From Lachnospiraceae bacterium (GTDB taxonomy: Bacteria > Bacillota > Clostridia > Lachnospirales > Lachnospiraceae): DNA of 64,000 nt. Position numbers and translations under genes: made by a program. The notes beneath the pieces were generated by a model that did no database searches, was not told the origin of the DNA, and saw only the letters and a list, made by a program, of their open reading frames with translations. Of this stretch, positions 8,551 to 15,605 are shown in pieces. How positions within the stretch are numbered: position 1 is the stretch's first letter; every line of letters starts with the position of its first letter. The DNA lies in contig JAJQCQ010000023.1 in assembly GCA_021202635.1 (NCBI GenBank), positions 1-64,000 on the forward strand, given 5' to 3'.

Positions 8551-9258
8551 GTGATTCGTATTGCGATTGCGGAGGATATGGAGCCGGAGCGGCAGCGTCT
8601 GGCCGAATATATCCGTCGATATGAGGAAACACACGATGAGACTTTTCAGGTCTCTTTCTTTCCGGACGGTCTTTCTCTGGTCGAGGAGTACCCGAAGGAC
8701 TGTGACATCCTGTTCCTTGATATTGAAATGAAGCCGATGAATGGGATGGATGCCGCGAAAGCGATCCGGACGGTGGATGAAAATGTGGTCATTATTTTCA
8801 TCACGAACCTGGTGCAGTACGCTCTGGAAGGCTACACCGTAAACGCGCTGAATTTTATCATAAAGCCGGTAAATTACGAGACGTTCGCCGCAGAGGTGAC
8901 CCGTGCGCTTGGATTGATCGTGAAACGCACGCCTCATTTTCTGGCCGTTAAAAACCGCGAAGGCACCATCCTGCTCGATATCCGTGACATTACTTATGTG
9001 GAGACTTCGCTTCATAAAACAGTTATTCATACGCGTACGCGTGAAATCCCGTCCGGTGAGACGATGAATGCCCTGGAGAACAAGCTGGCGGAGTTTCCTT
9101 TTTTCCGCTGCCATACCGCTTATCTGGTCAACCTGAACTACGTGGACCGGTTTCAGGGGTGTGACGTCTGGGTTGCCGGAACACAGCTGGCGATCAGCCG
9201 CCACCGGAGGAAAGAATTTCTGGAAGTACTGGCGGAATATGTGGGAGGATTGTCGTAA
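8551..9258 (+). CDS. LytTR-family response regulator
   Basis: A 235-residue response regulator. The receiver domain (about 1-125) has acidic residues E8/D9, phospho-acceptor D57 in LFLDIEMKPMNG and K103 region IIKPVN. The LytTR DNA-binding domain (about 140-232) includes the YVETSLHKTVIHT strand and the FFRCHTAYLVNL motif. LytTR proteins bind pairs of 9-bp direct repeats 21 bp apart. Exactly such a pair lies upstream of the reductase gene after this operon. The GTG start is preceded by GGAGGAGG. The stop overlaps the histidine kinase start (TAATG). Confidence 0.9.
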   Translation: MIRIAIAEDMEPERQRLAEYIRRYEETHDETFQVSFFPDGLSLVEEYPKDCDILFLDIEMKPMNGMDAAKAIRTVDENVVIIFITNLVQYALEGYTVNALNFIIKPVNYETFAAEVTRALGLIVKRTPHFLAVKNREGTILLDIRDITYVETSLHKTVIHTRTREIPSGETMNALENKLAEFPFFRCHTAYLVNLNYVDRFQGCDVWVAGTQLAISRHRRKEFLEVLAEYVGGLS

Positions 9259-10670
9259 TGAATCAGATTTTCACCTGGATCAAAGTTCTTTTTCCATCCT
9301 TTCTGATGGCGCTGACCGATCAATTAGGCTGTGTATTCTTTTTGAAGTCTTCTTCACGAAACCGTCCTTCTTCTGTTTCGCCATTCCATCGCCCTCGGAA
9401 GCAGAACCCCAGTCTGAAAGCACCGGCACACGGTTTCTTCGCACTCCAAAACTGGAAAGACAGTCTCTTTCTGATTTTCAGTGTTTTTCTGGCTGTGCCG
9501 TTCCAGCGAGGCAGCTACTGGGATCCGGGCACATATGCCGTTGTCGCCATTAAGCTATGCTTCTACTTTCTTTTTATCTGGCTATGGACGCAGAACCGTG
9601 TTCTTGTCTGTATCTATGAAGCAATGGTCTATTTTCTGATCAGTGACTGCCTGCGGACACTGTCTGGTTTTTTCTCTCAGAACCTGTTTCACAATGATGT
9701 CTTTCTGGTCGGTTCTCCTGGCCCTCTGATCGTCGCCAACCTGGTCGAAACAACTTTTCTGTTTCTGACCGTCTGGCTCGTACGGCAGTTTATGGAAAAA
9801 AGCGGCCGTCCAGTGCTACGCCCTGGGCATATCCCGGTATTGGCCGTCTCTCTGCTTCCGTATCTGTTTATCCGCGGCATCACGATCTGGCTGCCGGTAG
9901 CAAATGAAGAGCTCACCGCTGAAACTCCGGTTATGATGCTGATCACGCTTCTTGCTGGCCTGCTGCTTCTGATTGGAAATGTGACCGCGGTTTCCTCTGA
10001 GCGTCATACCGCCGAGCTGCACCAGCTGGAGCAGATGCTTTTTGTCCAGCACGCACAGTATTCGCAGTCAAAGGAAGTGGCCGACCGGGTCAACCGCCAG
10101 TATCATGACCTGAAAAATACCCTTCTTTACATACAAAACTGTACCGATCAGGAACAGATTCGCCAGGAGCTTGGAAAAATGCTGGAGCAGATCCGTCCAT
10201 ATGAAACAGAGCTGAATACCGGCAATCAGGCTGTGGATGTGATTTTGAATCAGAAGCTCGCCCTCTGCCAGGAAAATCACATTCGCTGTGTGCCTTATAT
10301 TGATGGAAGCTTGCTGGATTTCATGGATCCTCTGGATATCTGCACGATCCTCGGGAACGCCCTGGACAACGCCATTGAAGCCTGTCTGAAAATTGCGGAT
10401 GAGCAAAAAAGACAGATACGCATCCGGATATCCCTGAAGAATCAGATGCTGAGCCTGCACGTTGAAAACAGCTGTGAATCACTCCCAACAGAAAAGGACG
10501 GTCAGCTGCTGACGGATAAGCCTGACGCCTCCGCACATGGGTTTGGTATACGCAGTATCCGGCATACGGCGGAAAAATACGGCGGACAGCTCTCCTATCG
10601 GGTCACAGAGGGACAGTTTGTGCTGGATCTGCTGCTGCCGGTTTCTGATGCGAAAGCAACCGCTGTATGA
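9258..10670 (+). CDS. GHKL-family sensor histidine kinase
   Basis: A 470-residue membrane kinase of the AgrC/NatK type. The N-terminal half has about six hydrophobic helices (to about residue 255). A coiled dimerisation helix follows, with the phospho-accepting H283 in YHDLKN and a GHKL ATPase domain with N-box LGNALDNAIEAC and G-box GFGIRS. It should sense an extracellular or membrane signal and phosphorylate the adjacent LytTR regulator. Residues 25-60 form a hydrophilic segment rich in Ser/Arg/Pro, unusual for this family so close to helix 1. The ligand is unknown; the neighbouring exported reductase suggests its substrate or redox state. Confidence 0.85.
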   Translation: MNQIFTWIKVLFPSFLMALTDQLGCVFFLKSSSRNRPSSVSPFHRPRKQNPSLKAPAHGFFALQNWKDSLFLIFSVFLAVPFQRGSYWDPGTYAVVAIKLCFYFLFIWLWTQNRVLVCIYEAMVYFLISDCLRTLSGFFSQNLFHNDVFLVGSPGPLIVANLVETTFLFLTVWLVRQFMEKSGRPVLRPGHIPVLAVSLLPYLFIRGITIWLPVANEELTAETPVMMLITLLAGLLLLIGNVTAVSSERHTAELHQLEQMLFVQHAQYSQSKEVADRVNRQYHDLKNTLLYIQNCTDQEQIRQELGKMLEQIRPYETELNTGNQAVDVILNQKLALCQENHIRCVPYIDGSLLDFMDPLDICTILGNALDNAIEACLKIADEQKRQIRIRISLKNQMLSLHVENSCESLPTEKDGQLLTDKPDASAHGFGIRSIRHTAEKYGGQLSYRVTEGQFVLDLLLPVSDAKATAV

Positions 10671-10737
10671 CCAGTTAGTCGTAGTTTTGTACCAGTTGGT
10701 CGTTAAATTTCTTTTTTATCTTTTTGTCTGTTATAAT
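10670..10737 (+). promoter_or_regulatory. LytTR-type operator and extended -10 promoter for the flavin reductase
   Basis: Two direct repeats, ACCAGTTAG (10670-10678) and ACCAGTTGG (10691-10699), lie exactly 21 bp apart, the geometry of AgrA/LytTR sites. Nine bases after them comes the -35 region, which is T-rich and not consensus. An extended -10, TGTTATAAT, has TATAAT at 10732-10737. This is the expected layout of a promoter activated by the upstream response regulator. The first repeat overlaps the kinase stop codon. Confidence 0.7.
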
Positions 10738-10832
10738 CTTCACACAATTGATCTGAGATTTTCTCCTGCTGATTCCAGACAAAAAACGAGCAGGAAAAAT
10801 CCGATTTATTTTCCAAACAGGAGGATTTTACC

Positions 10833-12950
10833 ATGAAAAAAGAGAAAAACAGTCTTTCCCGGCGCGACTTTATCCGCAGCGCAAGCGCAGGTGCAGCAGC
10901 CCTGGCAGCTTCCGGACTTTTCGGAGGAGTGGTTCACGCAGAAGAAGGCGCAGCGGCAGCTTCCGGCGAAGCGATTTACACACCAGGTACTTATACTGCC
11001 AGTGCGACCGGTATGGGCACTGTCACGGTTACCATAACCTTTGATGAGACCAGCATCACAGATGTAGTGGTTGACGTTTCCAATGAGACCGAAACCATCG
11101 GCCAGCTGTATGGCGAGACGCTTCAGGAAGCGCTCCTCGCGGCACAGTCTGCTGATATTGATGGTGTCAGCGGAGCAACTCTGACTTCAGATGCTGTCAA
11201 GGAAGCGGCAGCGAACTGTATTGCACAGGCGATGGGGGTAGCGGTTGAGTCAGCCGACGAAGCAGATACCGACAGCAGCGATCCGTACACCGGAACCGAT
11301 GAGGAAGGGAATACCGTTTATTATTCCATGCGCCGCAGCTGGGTCGGCGAGGCTCCGACCTTCAGCGAGAGCGACATCGCGGGCGAGTATTCCGCGGACG
11401 TCATTGTCATCGGCGCAAACTATTCGGGCGCGAACTGCTTCCGTATGGCATGCGAACAGGGCGCAACCTGTATCGTCCTGGATTCCCAGTCTGAGGATTC
11501 CTTTGAAGCTTACGGCGGTCAGCTCGGCCATTTCAATTCTCAGTGGCAGGAAGATGTTCTGGGTGTACCGAAGGATTACTTTGACCCGGTTGATTTCATC
11601 GAGAGCTATCAGCTGCAGAGCGCTGGACGTGCGCAGCCGGATCTGATCAGCAAGTGGGCAAAGAGAAATGGGGAACTGGTAGACTGGATGACAGAGCTCT
11701 ATGATGATATCACGGAAATCACCGGTGAAGACACCATCGAGCCTGACAGCGACTACAGCTATAAAAAAGGCTTCTTCATGACCTATCCTGCTGTTATTAA
11801 TCTTGGTTCCGGCAGCATGTCCAGCTCCGGAGAATTCTGCACAAAGACTGTACAGGCCGGCCTGGAGGCAAGCCCGGATTCGCAGGCATTCTATAACATG
11901 ACCGCCAAAGTACTGATCAAGAACGGCGACACCGTCTGCGGCGTGATCGCACAGAGTCTGGAAGACGACCAGTATTACCGTTTCATGGCTAAGAAGGGTG
12001 TCGTGCTGGCGACCGGCGATTTCAGCGCGAATTCTGATATGTACCGTTCTCTGTGTACCGAAGTGCAGGAGTGCAATCCTTACACGGAGCTGACCGGTTC
12101 CGGACGTGACGGCTACGGACACCGCATGGGCATCTGGGCCGGCGGCGTCATGGAGATCGGCCCGAGAGCCGCAATGGGCGGCGCAACCTCTGCGCTTCCA
12201 ATGGGCTTCTTCGGCGCGGCCAGCGGTCTGTGGATCAACAAATATGGCAAGCGTTACTGCAACGAAGCGTTCGGTGTTCCGTTCGTAGCAGGCTGCCAGA
12301 GTGCACGTCAGCCGATTGACAGTTCCATTATCCAGGTATGGGATGAGGGACACTGGAGAGAATTTGCGCAGAATCAGGCACTCGGTCATTTCAATGCTTC
12401 TGATATTTCCGATGCAAAGATGGACGAGTACGCAGCCTCTCTGGAAGAAGTAAAAGCGGCCGGTGCGGAAGGTCTCAACAATGTTTACTGCGCGGATACC
12501 CTGGAGGAGCTGGCTTCTTATCTTGGCTTCGAGGGCGAATATGCAGAGAACTTCGTAAACGCAGTCGAGACCTATGACGCCTATGCAGAAGCAGGTAAGG
12601 ATGAGGATTACGCAAAACCGGCTGATATGATGTTCCGCATCAGCGAGGGACCATTCTACGCAGAAAAGCTTGACCGCAACGCAAACATCGTCCTCGTTAC
12701 CCTGGCCGGTCTCTTCGTAGACGGCAACCAGCAGGTGCTGAATCAGAAGTTCGAGCCGATCCCCGGCCTCTTCGCAACCGGTAACGCGTCCGGCGGCCGT
12801 TTCCCGCTGCAGTATACCGCTCCGATGAACGGCATCAGCATCGGCTTCGCCACCGTATTCGGCGCACTGCTCGGTGAATACCTGGGACAGAGCGCTCCGG
12901 AGGTATCAACCGGCGATTCCGCTACCTCCGCGACGGGAACAATCGATTAA
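10833..12950 (+). CDS. Tat-exported FMN-binding/FAD-dependent reductase (fumarate/urocanate reductase-like)
   Basis: A 705-residue extracellular flavoprotein. A twin-arginine signal, SRRDFIRSAS, ends near AHA-like VVHAEE at about 36. An FMN-binding domain (about 50-130) has the flavinylation motif DGVSGAT, in which T116 would carry covalent FMN added by ApbE. An FAD-binding domain of the flavocytochrome c/fumarate reductase family follows (ADVIVIGANYSGANC at about 188, GRDGYGHRMGIWAGG, and a C-terminal SGGRFPLQYTAPMNG with a possible substrate arginine). Such enzymes pass electrons from membrane flavoproteins to small organic acceptors such as fumarate, urocanate, cinnamates or methacrylate. 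The substrate here is not evident. Its own promoter carries LytTR boxes and its ribosome-binding site is AGGAGG. No apbE or tat genes are in the window. Confidence 0.85.
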   Translation: MKKEKNSLSRRDFIRSASAGAAALAASGLFGGVVHAEEGAAAASGEAIYTPGTYTASATGMGTVTVTITFDETSITDVVVDVSNETETIGQLYGETLQEALLAAQSADIDGVSGATLTSDAVKEAAANCIAQAMGVAVESADEADTDSSDPYTGTDEEGNTVYYSMRRSWVGEAPTFSESDIAGEYSADVIVIGANYSGANCFRMACEQGATCIVLDSQSEDSFEAYGGQLGHFNSQWQEDVLGVPKDYFDPVDFIESYQLQSAGRAQPDLISKWAKRNGELVDWMTELYDDITEITGEDTIEPDSDYSYKKGFFMTYPAVINLGSGSMSSSGEFCTKTVQAGLEASPDSQAFYNMTAKVLIKNGDTVCGVIAQSLEDDQYYRFMAKKGVVLATGDFSANSDMYRSLCTEVQECNPYTELTGSGRDGYGHRMGIWAGGVMEIGPRAAMGGATSALPMGFFGAASGLWINKYGKRYCNEAFGVPFVAGCQSARQPIDSSIIQVWDEGHWREFAQNQALGHFNASDISDAKMDEYAASLEEVKAAGAEGLNNVYCADTLEELASYLGFEGEYAENFVNAVETYDAYAEAGKDEDYAKPADMMFRISEGPFYAEKLDRNANIVLVTLAGLFVDGNQQVLNQKFEPIPGLFATGNASGGRFPLQYTAPMNGISIGFATVFGALLGEYLGQSAPEVSTGDSATSATGTID

Positions 12951-13027
12951 ACGTAGCGATTCAGAATAAATTTTCATATTTTCTGCGAAGAGCTCATGAA
13001 AACGCATACTATACATAAAAATGCTTT

Positions 13028-13060
13028 GTCCGCATTCCTAGATTCATCAGGCATGCGGAC
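13028..13060. other. Inverted repeat between reductase and radical SAM gene
   Basis: GTCCGCAT and ATGCGGAC (8-bp arms, 17-nt loop) lie in the 138-bp gap after the reductase. There is no U-tract, so this is either a weak terminator or attenuator, or an operator. Confidence 0.35.
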
Positions 13061-13089
13061 GAATACAAATACCATATGGGAAAAGATTG

Positions 13090-14031
13090 ATGGATAAGCG
13101 AAATTTATTACTATACATAGACATTCCATTCTGCCCGGTTCACTGCAAACACTGCGGGAAAATCGCCTGTGCGCCCAGCTCCGATCTGCGGTATGCGTAC
13201 GCACAGGCGCTCCGAAAGGAAATCGCTGCCTCCGCAGACAGCCTCCCGGATTATGAGATTTCCGCCGTCTACATCGGCGGCGGAATCCCGGGGCATATGA
13301 TGGACGAAGAGCTGGGTGAACTGCTGAAAGACCTTTCTTCGTGGTACAATATTGCTCCAGATGCGGAAATCACATTGAAGGTGCATCCCGGCATGGTCAG
13401 TGTCGAGACACTGAATGCCTGCCGCCGTGGCCATGTCACCAGGCTCAGCATGGAATACGTGACGCATAATTCCTTCGAATATGAAATGCTCGGACGTTTT
13501 TTAAGCCCCTCCGCCATGGATGTCACCCATATGATTCTTGGGGGCAGCAGGCTTGACCTGAGCTTTGACATCATCGCCGGGCTTCCCGGACAGACAAGAA
13601 CTTCCCTGCTGGAAAGCATAAAAAAGGTGCTTTCCTATGGAGCGTCTCACCTTTCCCTCTATCCGTTCGTGCTGACGCCCGGAACGGAACTGGCTGAGGA
13701 ATATGCTGCAAAGCAGGGTTCTGCAGTCATCGAGAATCCGCGCAAACGCATTCCAGATCCGGAAGAAGTGGCCGCTTGGCTTGCAGATGTGAAGGATTAC
13801 CTGACATCTCAGGACTTTACAGAATACCTTCCGGGGCGATTCGCCCTTTCCGGGAAAGAATGCCGGTATTTTATGCTTGAATCCGGCGGATGTGAATCTC
13901 TCGCCTTCGGACTCGGCGCAGAAAGCGCTTTCGACGGTGTGCGCTCAAAAAATACGTCCAGTCTGAAAAAATATTTACAATACTCAGACCAGCCGGAGAA
14001 AATCATTTGCCATATGGAGCCTATCCTTTAG
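13090..14031 (+). CDS. Radical SAM protein, coproporphyrinogen III oxidase/HemW-like, C-terminally short
   Basis: About 313 residues. The radical SAM cluster motif is CPVHCKHCG (Cx3Cx2C) inside YIDIPFCPVHCKHCG, the HemN/HemW-type signature. It is followed by the SAM-binding GGG in YIGGGIPG and the family segment DLSFDIIAGLPGQT. It stops at about the point where HemW enters its C-terminal HemN_C domain (family length about 380), so that domain is missing. An ATG at 13090 follows an in-frame TTG at 13087; neither has a strong ribosome-binding site. Location right after the flavin reductase suggests a related role, for example heme or cofactor handling or modification of the reductase substrate, but this is inference. 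Confidence 0.75.
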   Translation: MDKRNLLLYIDIPFCPVHCKHCGKIACAPSSDLRYAYAQALRKEIAASADSLPDYEISAVYIGGGIPGHMMDEELGELLKDLSSWYNIAPDAEITLKVHPGMVSVETLNACRRGHVTRLSMEYVTHNSFEYEMLGRFLSPSAMDVTHMILGGSRLDLSFDIIAGLPGQTRTSLLESIKKVLSYGASHLSLYPFVLTPGTELAEEYAAKQGSAVIENPRKRIPDPEEVAAWLADVKDYLTSQDFTEYLPGRFALSGKECRYFMLESGGCESLAFGLGAESAFDGVRSKNTSSLKKYLQYSDQPEKIICHMEPIL

Positions 14032-14047
14032 CGGAAAAAGCTTTCCG

Positions 14048-15007
14048 TTAAAAAAGACTTTCCATCACACTCATGATCCTGTCTATATTCCTTTGGGACA
14101 AATAGGCAGGATTTAATTTATGCTTACTATAATGATATATCGTATTCTGTGTAACACTGATTAGCTGTTGTGTAAAAAAACGTTCCCAGCTTAAATACTC
14201 ACAACTATCTACGTAATCGCACATATGACTCAAAATTGCATCAGGCACAGCTACAATTCCAGATTTTAAAATCATCCACTCAAAGGACTCAGGAGCATAC
14301 AAAGCGATCTTCTTATGATATCTGATATACTCCACAACATCATCCATCTCCGATCCAAACGCAGATCCATCCACTACTGCCAGAACGGTATTTTTATTCT
14401 TATCCAGCTTAACTATAGTATTTAAAACATTTGATTTTCCTTTTGCGGATATACAGCTCATCTGATTATTTCTGGCCACCATATTAAAAAAATCCCATCC
14501 AGAATTAGAGTCTTCTGTCACGATTATGCTATGGCTGTCCTGCTCCGCTACTGACAATTCATGAAATAACGGATATGCCTCATTAAAAACCTGCCGAATA
14601 CCTCCGTACTTATTGCTTTCTCTAAAGCCATATATTTCTTTTACGCTATATGGTAATGCACTTAACTTTTCCCTTGTAACTAATACAAAATAATTAGAAT
14701 TATGATTTATTAACCGGGCGAATTCATCCGTTCGCACAAAACCATTTCCTTCATCGATAAAAATAATGGCATCAGTTAACTCAAGAATGCGTTTTTTCCA
14801 TTCCATCCCTTCCACGACCACACAGTTTCTATCACAATTAAGTACGATACCACTGTCTGCACCAAACGTATTATAATCACGAATCATGTTCACAAGCTGC
14901 GTCTTTCCTGTCGCACTGTTTCCCCGGATAACCGTGATATTTCTTTGTATAGTCATTTCGTATTTCAGCTTATTTGAATAAACCTCGATAATATATTTCC
15001 CTTTCAT
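14048..15007 (-). CDS. P-loop ATPase partner of DUF4869 protein
   Basis: About 319 residues. An N-terminal beta-rich start leads to Walker A GNSATGKT (residues 29-36). A Walker B-like strand, DAIIFIDEGNG, lies at about 80, followed by a sensor-like FVLVTRE. The remaining two thirds match no family I can name. The preferred ATG at 15007 overlaps the stop of the upstream DUF4869 gene as ATGA, so the two are translationally coupled. There are no membrane segments. I recall DUF4869 genes being followed by such an ATPase in many Firmicutes, which suggests a conserved two-gene module. The function is unknown; defence, stress response or regulated proteolysis are all possible. Confidence 0.7.
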   Translation of the reverse strand: MKGKYIIEVYSNKLKYEMTIQRNITVIRGNSATGKTQLVNMIRDYNTFGADSGIVLNCDRNCVVVEGMEWKKRILELTDAIIFIDEGNGFVRTDEFARLINHNSNYFVLVTREKLSALPYSVKEIYGFRESNKYGGIRQVFNEAYPLFHELSVAEQDSHSIIVTEDSNSGWDFFNMVARNNQMSCISAKGKSNVLNTIVKLDKNKNTVLAVVDGSAFGSEMDDVVEYIRYHKKIALYAPESFEWMILKSGIVAVPDAILSHMCDYVDSCEYLSWERFFTQQLISVTQNTIYHYSKHKLNPAYLSQRNIDRIMSVMESLF

Positions 15008-15456
15008 ACAACCGTCTCCTGCAGGCAATTATGGGCAACTATAACAAGATCAGCCATTGAGGTAACTATTTGATCATTATTTAGAACATGTATCTGAAAC
15101 ATCCCTTCCCCGAAATCCATAATATGTCCTAACCGAATCGTTAGATCTTTCTTCTCTGCAATCTTAAGAATCCATTTTGCACAGTTATCCCCACAGGTAG
15201 ACGCATTAAAAATTCTCGTATCATCATTTATCATAAGAAGCAATGTTTTCGTTCCACCTGAAAGGTCCTCCGGAGGAATCATCCCAAGCACTCTGCTTTG
15301 GATGCAGCGTTCCCCCAGTACAACCGAACGATCTACATCAAGAATGATTTCTTTCGCTAAATCGTCCACAATCCAGGAAGGATCATACGTGTTTCTAAAA
15401 TACACTTCCGTATTATTGATTACACCCTCCATTTCTCCGTAATAAATATGCAGCAT
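15004..15456 (-). CDS. DUF4869 family protein
   Basis: A 150-residue protein beginning MLHIYYGEMEG, which with FNASTCGDNCAKWIL and LTIRLGHIMDFG is the pattern I associate with DUF4869. No catalytic motif is recognisable, and the two conserved cysteines in TCGDNC are worth noting. An upstream GTG would add five residues but would bury the GGAGG ribosome-binding site, which lies 8 nt before the ATG at 15456, so that ATG is chosen. It overlaps the downstream P-loop ATPase by 4 bp. Function unknown. Confidence 0.75.
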   Translation of the reverse strand: MLHIYYGEMEGVINNTEVYFRNTYDPSWIVDDLAKEIILDVDRSVVLGERCIQSRVLGMIPPEDLSGGTKTLLLMINDDTRIFNASTCGDNCAKWILKIAEKKDLTIRLGHIMDFGEGMFQIHVLNNDQIVTSMADLVIVAHNCLQETVV

Positions 15457-15605
15457 CCTATTGTCCTCCACTGTTGGATTCTATTACATCTTTGCAGAAG
15501 TACCTCTTCTTTGCTATTTTTCTGCTCAGTTAGAATAACACAAATAGAAAATCTTTACAATCGCCTGGTCTAAAAGAATACAGCCATAACACAGTTACAT
15601 CATCT

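Noticed and set aside
11250-12389. 379-codon open frame on the strand opposite the flavin reductase
   Set aside because: It has no ribosome-binding site and no family-like motif. It is a codon-bias shadow of a strongly supported gene.
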